From the NCBI RefSeq assembly GCF_002934605.1, contig NZ_PTJC01000006.1:992001-1056000 (forward strand): a stretch of DNA of 64,000 bases, given 5' to 3'. Under the pieces are notes generated by a model, which made no database searches, was not told the DNA's origin, and saw nothing but the letters and a program-made list of their open reading frames with translations. A program made the translations under genes and the position numbers. Below, in pieces: positions 1-8,164 of this stretch (the stretch's first letter is position 1; the number at the start of each line of letters is the position of its first letter). The DNA is from Neolewinella xylanilytica (GTDB lineage Bacteria; Bacteroidota; Bacteroidia; Chitinophagales; Saprospiraceae).

Positions 1-1
1 C

Positions 2-166
2 GAAGACGACGTTAAAGGAAGGAAGCTCACCTTCATCAGCCAGGAACTGGGCCGGGAAATCAATACCCTCGGCGCCAAATCGTACTCCGCCGACCTGCAA
101 CGGTTGGTCGTCAACATGAAGGAGCACCTCGAGATGATCAAAGAACAGCTTGCCAATGTTGCCTGA
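2..166 (+). CDS. yicC: YicC-family endoribonuclease, C-terminal end (partial)
   Basis: Only the last 54 residues lie in the window; the start is upstream of position 1. The visible part contains GRKLTFISQELGREINTLG and ends in NMKEHLEMIKEQLANVA, the conserved C-terminal (DUF1732) pattern of the YicC/YloC RNase family. Known members are endoribonucleases acting on RNA in the cytoplasm. The stop codon overlaps the start of guanylate kinase by 11 bases, so the two are probably co-translated; yicC-gmk adjacency is common in bacteria. Family identification is firm, the exact substrate is not visible. Confidence 0.85.
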   Translation, partial: EDDVKGRKLTFISQELGREINTLGAKSYSADLQRLVVNMKEHLEMIKEQLANVA

Positions 167-737
167 GCCCCCCCAAGGAAAACTGCTCATCTTTACCGCT
201 CCTTCCGGTGCCGGCAAGACCACGATCGTCCGACACCTTCTCGGGAAATTCGGCGAACTCGCCTTCAGTGTCTCCGCCACCACCCGCCCGCCCCGGCGGG
301 GAGAGGAACACGGCGTCGACTACTACTTTTTGAGTAAAGAAGCCTTCGCACGGGAGGTGGAAGCGGGCGCCTTCGTGGAATACGAGGAGGTTTACCCCGG
401 TCGGTTTTACGGCACCCTCCACTCCGAAGTGCACCGCATCTGGGCCGCGGGCCGTACGGTCGTTTTCGATATCGAAGTGAAGGGGGCTACCACCATTAAG
501 CGGCATTATCCCCACGACAGCCTCGCCGTTTTCGTGGCGCCGCCCACCCGGGAGGTACTTTTTCAGCGGCTTCGCGATCGAAGCACCGAAGACGAGGAAA
601 GCCTGAAAGTCCGCATCGAGCGGGCGGGGGAGGAACTGGCGTATGCCACCTCCTTCGACCGGGTACTGGTCAACGACGATCTGAAAACCGCCCTGGCGGA
701 GGCCGAGCTGATCACGCGCGACTTCCTGGCCGACTAG
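156..737 (+). CDS. gmk: Guanylate kinase
   Basis: Guanylate kinase converts GMP and ATP to GDP and ADP in purine nucleotide synthesis. The 193-residue length fits the family. Near the N-terminus is the P-loop APSGAGKTT, followed by the GMP-binding segment SATTRPPRRGE and later EYEEVYPGRFYGT and DIEVKGA. I chose the ATG at 156 rather than an in-frame TTG at 150, because it is the first strong start and keeps a short overlap with yicC. The stop TAG shares the palindrome CTAG with the stop of the convergent lipoprotein gene. Confidence 0.95.
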   Translation: MLPEPPQGKLLIFTAPSGAGKTTIVRHLLGKFGELAFSVSATTRPPRRGEEHGVDYYFLSKEAFAREVEAGAFVEYEEVYPGRFYGTLHSEVHRIWAAGRTVVFDIEVKGATTIKRHYPHDSLAVFVAPPTREVLFQRLRDRSTEDEESLKVRIERAGEELAYATSFDRVLVNDDLKTALAEAELITRDFLAD

Positions 738-1267
738 ATTTTACGCCCGCCGACCACCCGGCCCCGGCGGTCTTCCTCCCGGAGCCGCTTGAGGGGGATC
801 AACAAGCTCGCGAAGGCATCCGCGCTGCTCACTTTCCAATCCCGCCCCGCGTAGGTGATCGTCCCGTTGTCGCGTTCCCAGTCGCTGGCCAGCAGGGTGT
901 ACCGATCGCCGTTTTTGGGGTTGGGGCCGAAAACCAGGAAGTTGTCGTTGTCGTCTTCGAAGGAGATCGCCACCCGTTGCGTTTTCGGACTGAAGATGAA
1001 GACGCCAGGGGTGTTGCGCCGAAAAACCACCTGTTCGACGTCCCGGCCGTTGATCACCCGCACCGTTCCGTTGCGGATCTGGGAGTTGCCGCTGCGCAGC
1101 TCCCGTTGCAGCACCACGTCTTCGGAAAGATAGAACTGGATGCGGCGCAGGTCCTGTTCTTCCCAACCCTGCTCCTCGTAGAGGCGCTGGGTGAAGGGGC
1201 TGAGTTTAGGACCGCAGGAGCTCAGAGCCAGAACGGTAAGGGAAAGTAGGGTGAGGATACGGATCAT
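734..1267 (-). CDS. Hypothetical lipoprotein
   Basis: A 177-residue protein of unknown function. The N-terminus (MIRILTLLSLTVLALSSCG) is a lipoprotein signal with a lipobox ending at Cys18, so the mature protein is probably membrane-anchored in the periplasm or outer membrane. The rest is soluble, mixed alpha/beta in character, with no motif I recognise; the C-terminus is basic (RRGRVVGGRKI). It is the last gene of a minus-strand run headed by the BatA-domain gene and separated from tadA by 80 bases, so it may have its own transcript. It ends in a 4-bp overlap with convergent gmk. Confidence 0.7.
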   Translation of the reverse strand: MIRILTLLSLTVLALSSCGPKLSPFTQRLYEEQGWEEQDLRRIQFYLSEDVVLQRELRSGNSQIRNGTVRVINGRDVEQVVFRRNTPGVFIFSPKTQRVAISFEDDNDNFLVFGPNPKNGDRYTLLASDWERDNGTITYAGRDWKVSSADAFASLLIPLKRLREEDRRGRVVGGRKI

Positions 1268-1347
1268 AAATAGCCATCTCTGCTGGGAATCAATAATACG
1301 TCGGGCGCCGGGGCGCAGGTGCGGTGGCCGGTCGGATTAAGCCAAGT

Positions 1348-1791
1348 TTAACGCCGACCCCGGAAAAACCCGGTCATGAGTTCCGCACAGTCGTCGTGCA
1401 AAATCCCGAACTCGAGTTTTGTCTTCGGGTGCAGCAATTCCCGGCCGAAACGCATAAAGCCCCGCTTGTCATCGCTGGCGCCGTACACCAGCCGACTGAG
1501 TTGGGCCCAGGCCAGCGCTCCGGCGCACATCGGACAGGGTTCCAACGTGACGTATAGGGTGCAGTCGCGCAAATACTTGTCGCCCAGATGGTTGGCCGCG
1601 GCCGTGAGGGCGATGATCTCGGCGTGGGCCGTCACGTCGTTCAGCCGCTCGGTCTGGTTGTGGCCCCGCGCGATGATACGTCCGTGCGATACGACCACCG
1701 CACCAACGGGAATTTCTCCGATGGTGGCGGCCAGTCGGGCCTGGGCCAGGGCCTGCCGCATAAAGTAGGCATCGTCGTATATCTCAAGCAT
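1348..1791 (-). CDS. tadA: tRNA-specific adenosine deaminase TadA
   Basis: TadA deaminates adenosine 34 to inosine in the anticodon of tRNA-Arg(ACG), allowing one tRNA to read several codons. The 147-residue protein has the zinc-dependent cytidine/deoxycytidylate deaminase signature: HAE near residue 57 (zinc His plus proton-shuttling Glu) and PCPMCAGA near residues 86-93 (two zinc cysteines). The N-terminal GEIPVGAVVV is typical of TadA. It overlaps the end of the GT2 glycosyltransferase gene by 8 bases, suggesting translational coupling. A guanine deaminase is the main alternative but fits less well. Confidence 0.9.
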   Translation of the reverse strand: MLEIYDDAYFMRQALAQARLAATIGEIPVGAVVVSHGRIIARGHNQTERLNDVTAHAEIIALTAAANHLGDKYLRDCTLYVTLEPCPMCAGALAWAQLSRLVYGASDDKRGFMRFGRELLHPKTKLEFGILHDDCAELMTGFFRGRR

Positions 1792-2737
1792 CCAGTACGG
1801 TTTCTACCAGGTAGTGGTTGCGATCGGGGTTGGAGCGGGCGACCAGTTCGGCCAGGAAGCCGGTCACGAAGAGGATCGTTCCCATCACCATCGTGGTCAG
1901 GCTGATGTAGAACCAGGGGTTGTTGGTGACCAGCACCATGGGCATGTTATTCGCCAGGGCGTACACCTTGGTGGTGCCGATCACGATGGAAGCGACGAAG
2001 CCGATCAGGAACATGATGGTGCCGATGGTGCCGAAGAGGTGCATGGGTCGCTTGCCGAATTTTCCGACGAACATCAGGGTCAGCAGGTCGAGAAAGCCCG
2101 TGATCAGCCGGCTCAGGCCGAATTTCGACGTTCCGTACTTGCGTGGCCGGTGCTCGACTACCCTTTCACCGATTTTGCGAAAGCCGGCCCACTTCGCCAG
2201 TAAGGGCATGTGGCGGTGCATGTCGCCGTATACCTCGATCGATTTGATCACGTTGCGGCGGTAACTCTTCAGGCCACAGTTGAAGTCGTGGAGACGAATG
2301 CCGCTGACCTTGCGCGTGACGAAATTGAAGAATTTGGACGGCAGCGTTTTACCGAGGGGGTCTTTGCGGTCTTTCTTCCAACCCGAAACGACGTCGTAGC
2401 CCTCCTCCATTACCATCTGGTACAGGAAGGGAATTTCATCCGGACTGTCCTGTAGGTCGGCGTCCATGGTGATGATGACATCGCCGGCGGCGTACTGGAA
2501 CCCTACGTTGAGGGCGGGGCTTTTACCGTAATTCCGTTGGAATTTGATTCCCTTCAGGCAGTCATTCCGAGCGGCCAGTGCCGTGATGACCTGCCAGCTA
2601 TCGTCATTGCTTCCGTCGTCTACCAGCCAGACCTCGTAGCTGTAGCCGTTGGCTTGCATGACGCGGTCGATCCAGGCCGTCAGTTCGGGCAAGGATTCTT
2701 GCTCGTTGAATAAGGGAACGACTACGCTGATGTCCAT
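1784..2737 (-). CDS. GT2-family polyprenyl-phosphate glycosyltransferase
   Basis: A 317-residue membrane-bound glycosyltransferase of the DPM1/ArnC type, which moves a sugar from a nucleotide donor to a polyprenyl phosphate on the inner face of the cytoplasmic membrane. The GT-A domain opens with ISVVVPLFNEQESLPEL, has LVDDGSNDDS and the metal-binding DADLQDSPDE (DxD-type). Two hydrophobic segments at about residues 232-255 and 272-295 form the C-terminal membrane anchor. It overlaps the upstream dihydroorotase-like gene by 16 bases and tadA by 8. The sugar and acceptor cannot be read from sequence. Confidence 0.88.
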   Translation of the reverse strand: MDISVVVPLFNEQESLPELTAWIDRVMQANGYSYEVWLVDDGSNDDSWQVITALAARNDCLKGIKFQRNYGKSPALNVGFQYAAGDVIITMDADLQDSPDEIPFLYQMVMEEGYDVVSGWKKDRKDPLGKTLPSKFFNFVTRKVSGIRLHDFNCGLKSYRRNVIKSIEVYGDMHRHMPLLAKWAGFRKIGERVVEHRPRKYGTSKFGLSRLITGFLDLLTLMFVGKFGKRPMHLFGTIGTIMFLIGFVASIVIGTTKVYALANNMPMVLVTNNPWFYISLTTMVMGTILFVTGFLAELVARSNPDRNHYLVETVLDA

Positions 2738-3990
2738 AGGCGGTCGTGGTTGATGGTCGCCAGGATACGGCCCGGCAGTTCGCGGCCGATCAGGGGGCTA
2801 TTGCGGGTCTTCCCCTGTAGATCGCCCGCGGTAAAGCGTGCCGAACCGGCCGTCGTGAAGAGGGTAAGGGAGGCCGGCATGCCGACGGCTATCCGTACCG
2901 GCTCAAGGCCCAGGAGGCGGCGTGGTCCGGATGTGAGCGCGGCTACCACCCGATCTATGTCATCCTCTCCGTCAACCCAGCTCAGTTGCTGGCGGAAGGC
3001 CGTTTCGAGGCCCAGGGCACCAAAGGCGGCGTAGCTGAATTCCAGGTCTTTCTCCTCTCCGTGCCGGGCACGATGATGGCTGACGATGGCGGTGATGGTA
3101 CCGTCCAGAACGCCCCGGCGCAGCGCTTCCCGGTCGCTGGCACTTCGTAGCGGCGGCATCACCTTGAAGTTCGGATTGAAGTCGGAAAGTTCCTCGTCGG
3201 TGAAGCTGAGGTGGTGGGCGCCTACCGTGCAGCCGATCAGCCTTTCCGGGGATAGGCCATAAGCCCGGATCAGTTCGAGGGATTCCGCGCTGGAAACAAG
3301 GTGCAGCAGTAAGCGACCTTCAGTATAGGTGAGGATGCTGAGCGCCCGGCGTAGCGGAATCGTTTCACATATGGTCGGTATGCCCTGTAATCCGAGCTGA
3401 ACGCTGTGCTTTCCCTCGTGCATTTGTCCGTCTTCCGCCAAGTCGCTGTCGTAGGGGCTGTCCATTACGAGTCCGCCGAAGCCCTTTGCGTATTCCAGGC
3501 CCCGTTTTAGCAGACTGCCGGCTAGCGATCGTCCGGGGCCGTCCGTAAAGGCTATGGCGCCGGCCTCGTTCAGCTCCATCATTTCCGTCAGGTCGCTGCC
3601 CTTAGTCTCGTGACTGAGTGCGGCGAGCGGCAGCAGGTCAACCTCCCCGGTCTGGCTGCGTGCGTTGAGGTACGCCATGTCGGCAACCGTTTGCCGCACC
3701 GGGGAGGTGTTCGGCAGTACGGCCACGGCAACGTATCCACCGGCTCGCGCCGAAGCGATGAGGCTTTGAATATCCTCCCTTTCTTCGTGGCCCGGATCGC
3801 CGAGATAGGCTCCGATATCCACGAAGCCGGGGGAGAGGCGGGCGTGTTCCCGGGCGAACACCGTTTCGTCAGCTGCGGCTTCCAGGGATTTCCCGACCTC
3901 GGTGATTTGCCCGGCAACGACGCGTACGTCAACGGTTTTGCGGTGAAACGGACTGTCGGGGTCGGTGATATGAACGGAGCGAAGGAGCAT
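2722..3990 (-). CDS. Dihydroorotase-like protein, probably non-catalytic
   Basis: A 422-residue member of the cyclic amidohydrolase family, closest in layout to dihydroorotase (pyrimidine synthesis). The fold is recognisable: PGFVD motif, LHLVSS, and a C-terminal GLETAF stretch. Key metal ligands are gone: the HxH after PGFVD is Gly60 and Tyr62 (DIGAY), the following Arg-Glu-Pro-Gly is GDPG, the usual FSDDG is FTDGPG, the HAED-type motif is absent, and (S/T)DHAPH is SHHRARH. Only the His of LHLVSS remains. It resembles the inactive PyrC' proteins known as structural partners of aspartate transcarbamoylase, but its neighbours are a BatA-domain gene and a glycosyltransferase. A -7-like element TACCTTTG sits 7 bases before the ATG. 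Confidence 0.85.
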   Translation of the reverse strand: MLLRSVHITDPDSPFHRKTVDVRVVAGQITEVGKSLEAAADETVFAREHARLSPGFVDIGAYLGDPGHEEREDIQSLIASARAGGYVAVAVLPNTSPVRQTVADMAYLNARSQTGEVDLLPLAALSHETKGSDLTEMMELNEAGAIAFTDGPGRSLAGSLLKRGLEYAKGFGGLVMDSPYDSDLAEDGQMHEGKHSVQLGLQGIPTICETIPLRRALSILTYTEGRLLLHLVSSAESLELIRAYGLSPERLIGCTVGAHHLSFTDEELSDFNPNFKVMPPLRSASDREALRRGVLDGTITAIVSHHRARHGEEKDLEFSYAAFGALGLETAFRQQLSWVDGEDDIDRVVAALTSGPRRLLGLEPVRIAVGMPASLTLFTTAGSARFTAGDLQGKTRNSPLIGRELPGRILATINHDRLWTSA

Positions 3991-4062
3991 GGCGGGGCAA
4001 AGGTATCATTTCGCCGTAAATGGACGTACCGTATACCTGGCAGTACCGGCTGATCGACTAAA

Positions 4063-6081
4063 TCAGGTTTTCCAGAAGCGTAACACCAGGGCTTCCGCCA
4101 AGAGGAAAATGAGCGTAGCCCAGATGAAGTAGCGCCAGAGCGACCTTCCTTCGGTGCGTTCCCGTATGTCGTCCACCAGCGCTGCCTGGGAGTTGGCGTC
4201 CAGTACCGTTACCCCGGGAATGGACGCTAATGCCGCATCGGTCGAATAGGTGAGGTCCGATTCGGTGCGGTCGTAGTTGAAGGCGAAGGATTCCACCGTT
4301 TCCTCGTCGATGACCAGCTCGTAAACGCCCGCTTCCGGCACCTGACCGCCCAGGCTGAGGGCCACGCGTCCGCCGATGGTCCGTTGTTGAGGAATGAATT
4401 CCCCGCCGGGGCCACGAAGTTTGTAGACGATTTCCGCGGAGGATTGGCGGCGGCTGGTTTCGATCACCTCGTCCTGGCCGATTACGTAGGCCAGGGGGCG
4501 ACGTCGTCCGCTGCTGATGCCCATCTTATAAAGCATCGGAATGAAGACTTCCGCGTTCAGGCCCAGGTTGTTGGTCTCGGCGTCGAGGGGAGCCGAATTG
4601 AGGTAAAGATTACCGTCTCCAATGGTGTATTTCGCCAGCGCGGTGCTGCCATCCCGGTACGTAAGCAGTGCTTCTTGTTGCCGGCTGCCGTAGCGGGTCA
4701 GGGGGTAGTTGGCCTGGGTGGCAGGTAAATTCAGGGCGTTTTGCCGACCCTGATATACGCCCTCGAAAATAAATTCCTCGTCGTTTAGTCCGCTGACTTC
4801 CCGCGACTGCTCCTGGTAGGGTTCCAGCTCGTCGGCCGGGAGGGCGGAAAGGAAAGCATTGTAGCTGGTCAGGTCGACCCCGGTGGGTGGGAAGAGCAGG
4901 ACGTTGCCGCCGTTGCGGAGGTACTGCCGGAGTTGTTCACCCAGGCCACTGGCCATGGAGGTCAGATCGGTCAGGATGAGCAGTTCGTAATTCCCCAGGC
5001 TACCGTAGTCAATGTTCTGCGCGTTGACCGTGGTTGCCTCGAAGACGCCCAGTTGCAGGGCTGCGCTGAGGTTGCGGTCGGGGAGGTTGTCGCCGTCGAT
5101 GTGCAGGACCCGAACCCGGTCGATGGTTCGGAATGCCAGTTCGTAGACGTCGTCGAATTCCACCGGATAATCGGTGATGCGTAGCTGAGCCGATCCCGAA
5201 CCCGGCTGGCTGATATTTAGGTAGACACTATCGACGATACTGCCCCCGGCTGGAATCCCGAGGGTCCCTTCCGGCTTGTTCTGGCCCAGGTAGCTGCTGC
5301 TAAGCCGAACGTTGTCGAGGTTTTCATCACCGTAGTTGCGCACGCGCACCAGCAGCAAGTTGTTTTGATTGAGTTGCGGAACGGGTGCATCGAACCAGGC
5401 GGAGTCGATGGCCACGTTCCGCTCCTGTACGGCCTTGAGTGGCACCAGGTTAATCGCGAGCGTGGTGTCGGAGCCTTCCAGGTCTGTAATGTTGCGTTGA
5501 AAATCCGAAATGAGGTAGCTGATGCGGTTTTCGACGTTGCCGGTATTCAGCACGGCCGTCTGTCGGTCGACCACGCGGCTCAATCGACGGCTTTCCGGAC
5601 TCGCTCGTATCTCGTCGATCGCATCCAGTGCTTCCTGTTGGCCGACCAGTCGCTGGTTGCGGCCGCTAAAGGCATTGGTCAGCACCTGAAAGCGGTCTTC
5701 CGGTCCGTAGGCGGCCACGATGTCGCGGGCGCGGTCGCGGGCAACCTGCAGCAGTGGTGCCCGGTCGCTTTCCGCTGCCATGCTAAAGCTGTTATCCACG
5801 TATACGCTGATGGCCTTGCGGCCCTGCAAGATGCCCTCATTCACGGGGATAAATGGCTGGGCGAAGGCAATCACCAGTGCGATCACCGCCAGGCAACGCA
5901 GCAGCAGGACCAGCAGATTCCGGAGCCGACTGCGCATACTCGTCTCTTCTTTCACCTCCTGTAGAAAACGGACGTTGCTGAAGTACACCTTGCGAAATCT
6001 CCGGAAATAAAAGAGGTGAATGATCACCGGCACGGCAACCAGGGTCAACGCCCAGAGAAAGGAAGGGTAAAGGAAGGACAT
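4063..6081 (-). CDS. BatA-domain membrane protein with VWA-like region
   Basis: A 672-residue protein starting with the BatA N-terminal membrane domain (MSFLYPSFLWALTLVAVPVI, then IHLFYFRRFRKVYFSNVRFL and a second membrane span near residues 57-78). After it comes a von Willebrand factor A-like region with VYVDNSFS, matching the DxSxS metal site. A long beta-rich periplasmic-type portion follows and a last membrane span (YFIWATLIFLLAEALVL) lies just before the C-terminus. Proteins of this type are common in Bacteroidota and often sit beside a dihydroorotase-like gene; their function is not well known. The 8-bp repeat array begins 3 bases upstream of its ATG, occupying the 5' leader. Confidence 0.88.
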   Translation of the reverse strand: MSFLYPSFLWALTLVAVPVIIHLFYFRRFRKVYFSNVRFLQEVKEETSMRSRLRNLLVLLLRCLAVIALVIAFAQPFIPVNEGILQGRKAISVYVDNSFSMAAESDRAPLLQVARDRARDIVAAYGPEDRFQVLTNAFSGRNQRLVGQQEALDAIDEIRASPESRRLSRVVDRQTAVLNTGNVENRISYLISDFQRNITDLEGSDTTLAINLVPLKAVQERNVAIDSAWFDAPVPQLNQNNLLLVRVRNYGDENLDNVRLSSSYLGQNKPEGTLGIPAGGSIVDSVYLNISQPGSGSAQLRITDYPVEFDDVYELAFRTIDRVRVLHIDGDNLPDRNLSAALQLGVFEATTVNAQNIDYGSLGNYELLILTDLTSMASGLGEQLRQYLRNGGNVLLFPPTGVDLTSYNAFLSALPADELEPYQEQSREVSGLNDEEFIFEGVYQGRQNALNLPATQANYPLTRYGSRQQEALLTYRDGSTALAKYTIGDGNLYLNSAPLDAETNNLGLNAEVFIPMLYKMGISSGRRRPLAYVIGQDEVIETSRRQSSAEIVYKLRGPGGEFIPQQRTIGGRVALSLGGQVPEAGVYELVIDEETVESFAFNYDRTESDLTYSTDAALASIPGVTVLDANSQAALVDDIRERTEGRSLWRYFIWATLIFLLAEALVLRFWKT

Positions 6082-6083
6082 AG

Positions 6084-6245
6084 TAGTCTTTTAGTTCTTT
6101 AGTCTTTTAGTTAGGGGGGAGTCGTTTAATTCGTTAGTCTTTTAGTCTTTTAGTCGGGTAGTTCGTTAGTCTTTTAGTCTGTTAGTCTTTTAGTTCGTTA
6201 GTCTGTTAGTCGGGTAGTTCGTTAGTCTTTTAGTCGGTAGTCTTT
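6084..6245 (+). repeat. Octamer tandem array, consensus TAGTYNNN
   Basis: About 20 head-to-tail units of 8 bases. Most begin TAGTC or TAGTT; the last three bases vary among TTT, TGT, GGG and, after TAGTT, CGT or CTT. Units start at 6084, 6092, 6100 and 6108, then after a short phase shift two degenerate units lead into a regular run from 6135 to 6230, with one 7-base unit near the end. The array starts 3 bases upstream of the BatA-domain ATG. Confidence 0.9.
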
Positions 6246-6381
6246 CAGGCTTTAAGGAAGGTAAGGTGCTGGATGCTTCGACCGGTTGATTTGCGGTTGT
6301 TGCCAGGTGAAGACAGGCTTCGGCAAAATCGCCACCTTCTTCCAGCAGGGGACGTCGCGAGTAAGGGGGTGGTTTCATTTT

Positions 6382-6459
6382 AGAGCTTGTTTGGATTCTC
6401 CTCACCGGTCTGCCAATTGCCTCATTTTCGACCAGGCTCGGAAAACCCAAACAAGCTCT
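6382..6459. repeat. 78-bp inverted-repeat element, MITE-like
   Basis: Two perfect 13-bp arms in inverted orientation, AGAGCTTGTTTGG at 6382-6394 and its reverse complement at 6447-6459, enclose 52 bases that show no gene. The structure fits a small non-autonomous transposable element or a REP-type hairpin. No target-site duplication is obvious. Copy number elsewhere cannot be judged from this window. Confidence 0.55.
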
Positions 6460-6723
6460 TAGCAAACTGATCCGGGTCCCGCAACAACGACTCAAAAGTC
6501 CGGGCTTCATTCTTTTCCTCAGGCATAATAACGGTGTGTGTCAGTGAATAAGGTAGACACACTTTATTGGAACAGTCTTTAAGGCTGCTAATCGTCCAAT
6601 CGATTGGAGCAGCAGCGTCCCCTAGTCCCTGCTATTGACCGGTTCGGCAGCAGGCTCGAAAGCGGAAAACTTACACCGCTCCTGCGCGCGCCGCCCGTTC
6701 CATCCTGCAAACTGAAACGCCTA

Positions 6724-6787
6724 GACTCCCCGACTAACGAATTAACAGACTACCCGATTAAAGAATTACCCGACTAAAAGACTAAAT
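6724..6787 (-). repeat. Octamer tandem array, inverted copy
   Basis: Eight exact-register 8-base units, read on the plus strand as GACTCCCC, GACTAACG, AATTAACA, GACTACCC, GATTAAAG, AATTACCC, GACTAAAA, GACTAAAT. These are the reverse complement of the unit in the 6084-6245 array. The stop codon of fumC (6782-6784) lies inside the last unit, so the array has grown up to, and into, the gene end. Confidence 0.88.
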
Positions 6788-8164
6788 CATAAGCTCCGGC
6801 TTGACCCAGGCATCAAACTCCTCCGCCGTAAGGTAACCCAGGTCCAACGCGGCTTCCTTGAGGGTAGTGTCTTCGGCGTAGGCTTTCTTGGCGATGGTCG
6901 CCGCCTTGTCGTATCCGATTTTCGTATTCAGGGCGGTGACCAGCATCAGGCTGTTGTTGAGGTGCTCCTTGATGCGATTGCGGTTGGGTTCGATACCGGC
7001 GGCACAGTTCTTGTCGAAGCTGCGGGATGCGTCGCCGATCAGCCGTGCGCTCACCAGGAAGTTGTAGATCATCAGGGGCTTGAACACGTTGAGCTCGAAG
7101 TGTCCCGTCATGCCACCGATGTTGATGGCGACGTCGTTACCCATCACCTGGGCCATGGCCATGGTCAGGGCTTCGCTCTGGGTAGGATTCACTTTGCCCG
7201 GCATGATGCTGCTGCCCGGTTCGTTGGCGGGGATGATGATCTCGCCGATCCCGGATCGCGGTCCGCTCGAAAGCATCCGGATGTCGTTGCCGATCTTCGT
7301 CAGGCTGGCGGCCAGGGTCTTTAGCGCTCCGTGGGCCTCTACGATGGCGTCATGGGCGGCCAGGGCTTCGAATTTATTTTCCGCGGTGCGGAAGGGGTGG
7401 CCGGTCAGGTCGGCGATTTCGGCGGCCACCTTGACGTCGTAGCCTTCCGGCGCGTTGAGTCCGGTACCGACGGCCGTTCCCCCCAGTGCCAACTCGGCCA
7501 GGTGGTCGAGGGTGCTTTTCAGTGCTTTGATGCCGTGGTCCAGCTGGCTGACGTAGCCGCTGAATTCCTGGCCCAGGGTCAGGGGGGTAGCGTCCATAAA
7601 GTGGGTACGGCCGATTTTGACCACCGACTCCATTTCGCGGGCTTTAGCCCGCAGGGTATCCCGCAACTGCTCCACGCCCGGGATGGTGTTGCTGACCACC
7701 ATCTCGTACGCCGCAATGTGCATGGCGGTGGGGAAGGTATCGTTACTCGACTGGCTTTTATTGACGTCGTCGTTGGGGTGGAGGGCCTTCTTCGCGTCGT
7801 TGAGCGACCCGCCGGAGAGGACGTGTCCGCGGTTGGCGATCACTTCGTTCACATTCATGTTCGACTGGGTGCCCGAGCCGGTTTGCCAGACCACCAGGGG
7901 GAATTCATCGTCGAGTTCACCGGCAAGGATCTCGTCGGCCACCCGCCCGATAAGGTCGCTTTTTTCTTGCTCGAGAACGCCGAGCGCGACGTTGGTGCGG
8001 GCCGCTGCCTTTTTTAGAATGGCGAAGGCGCGGATGATTTCCAACGGCATGCGCTGGTCGCCGATCTCAAAATTGGTGAAGCTGCGCTCCGTTTGGGCTC
8101 CCCAGTAGCGGTCGGCCGGGACGTCGATGGTTCCTATGCTGTCTTTTTCCTGACGGGTCTTCAT
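6782..8164 (-). CDS. fumC: Class II fumarate hydratase
   Basis: Fumarase C interconverts fumarate and L-malate in the citric acid cycle; class II enzymes are iron-free homotetramers in the cytoplasm. The 460-residue length is standard. Visible markers are the superfamily signature [19 protein letters not shown], the substrate-binding [14 protein letters not shown]-type segment (here [14 protein letters not shown]), and [18 protein letters not shown]. Its ATG overlaps the stop of the upstream dipeptide epimerase (ATGA), so the two are translationally coupled. Aspartase and argininosuccinate lyase are related, but the motifs point to fumarase. Confidence 0.95.
   Translation of the reverse strand: MKTRQEKDSIGTIDVPADRYWGAQTERSFTNFEIGDQRMPLEIIRAFAILKKAAARTNVALGVLEQEKSDLIGRVADEILAGELDDEFPLVVWQTGSGTQSNMNVNEVIANRGHVLSGGSLNDAKKALHPNDDVNKSQSSNDTFPTAMHIAAYEMVVSNTIPGVEQLRDTLRAKAREMESVVKIGRTHFMDATPLTLGQEFSGYVSQLDHGIKALKSTLDHLAELALGGTAVGTGLNAPEGYDVKVAAEIADLTGHPFRTAENKFEALAAHDAIVEAHGALKTLAASLTKIGNDIRMLSSGPRSGIGEIIIPANEPGSSIMPGKVNPTQSEALTMAMAQVMGNDVAINIGGMTGHFELNVFKPLMIYNFLVSARLIGDASRSFDKNCAAGIEPNRNRIKEHLNNSLMLVTALNTKIGYDKAATIAKKAYAEDTTLKEAALDLGYLTAEEFDAWVKPELMI

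Larger units (their letters stand above)
6082..6781. other. Intergenic island between BatA-domain gene and fumC
   Basis: About 700 bases with no convincing gene. It is bounded by two arrays of an 8-bp repeat in opposite orientation (6084-6245 and 6724-6787) and holds a 78-bp inverted-repeat element (6382-6459), a small hairpin with 7-bp arms GTGTGTC/GACACAC (6536-6562), and an 18-base GC-rich string (6681-6698) found again at 20903-20920. An open frame on the minus strand (6190-6510) runs into the repeats and is not thought to be a gene. Confidence 0.7.

Noticed and set aside
6084-6245. Possible CRISPR array
   Set aside because: Units are 8 bases with no spacers of 25-40 bases and no cas gene is near; it is a short tandem repeat.
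6190-6510. Open frame of 106 codons on the minus strand
   Set aside because: Its C-terminus is only the translation of the 8-bp repeats and it crosses the inverted-repeat element; no family resemblance and no sensible start context.
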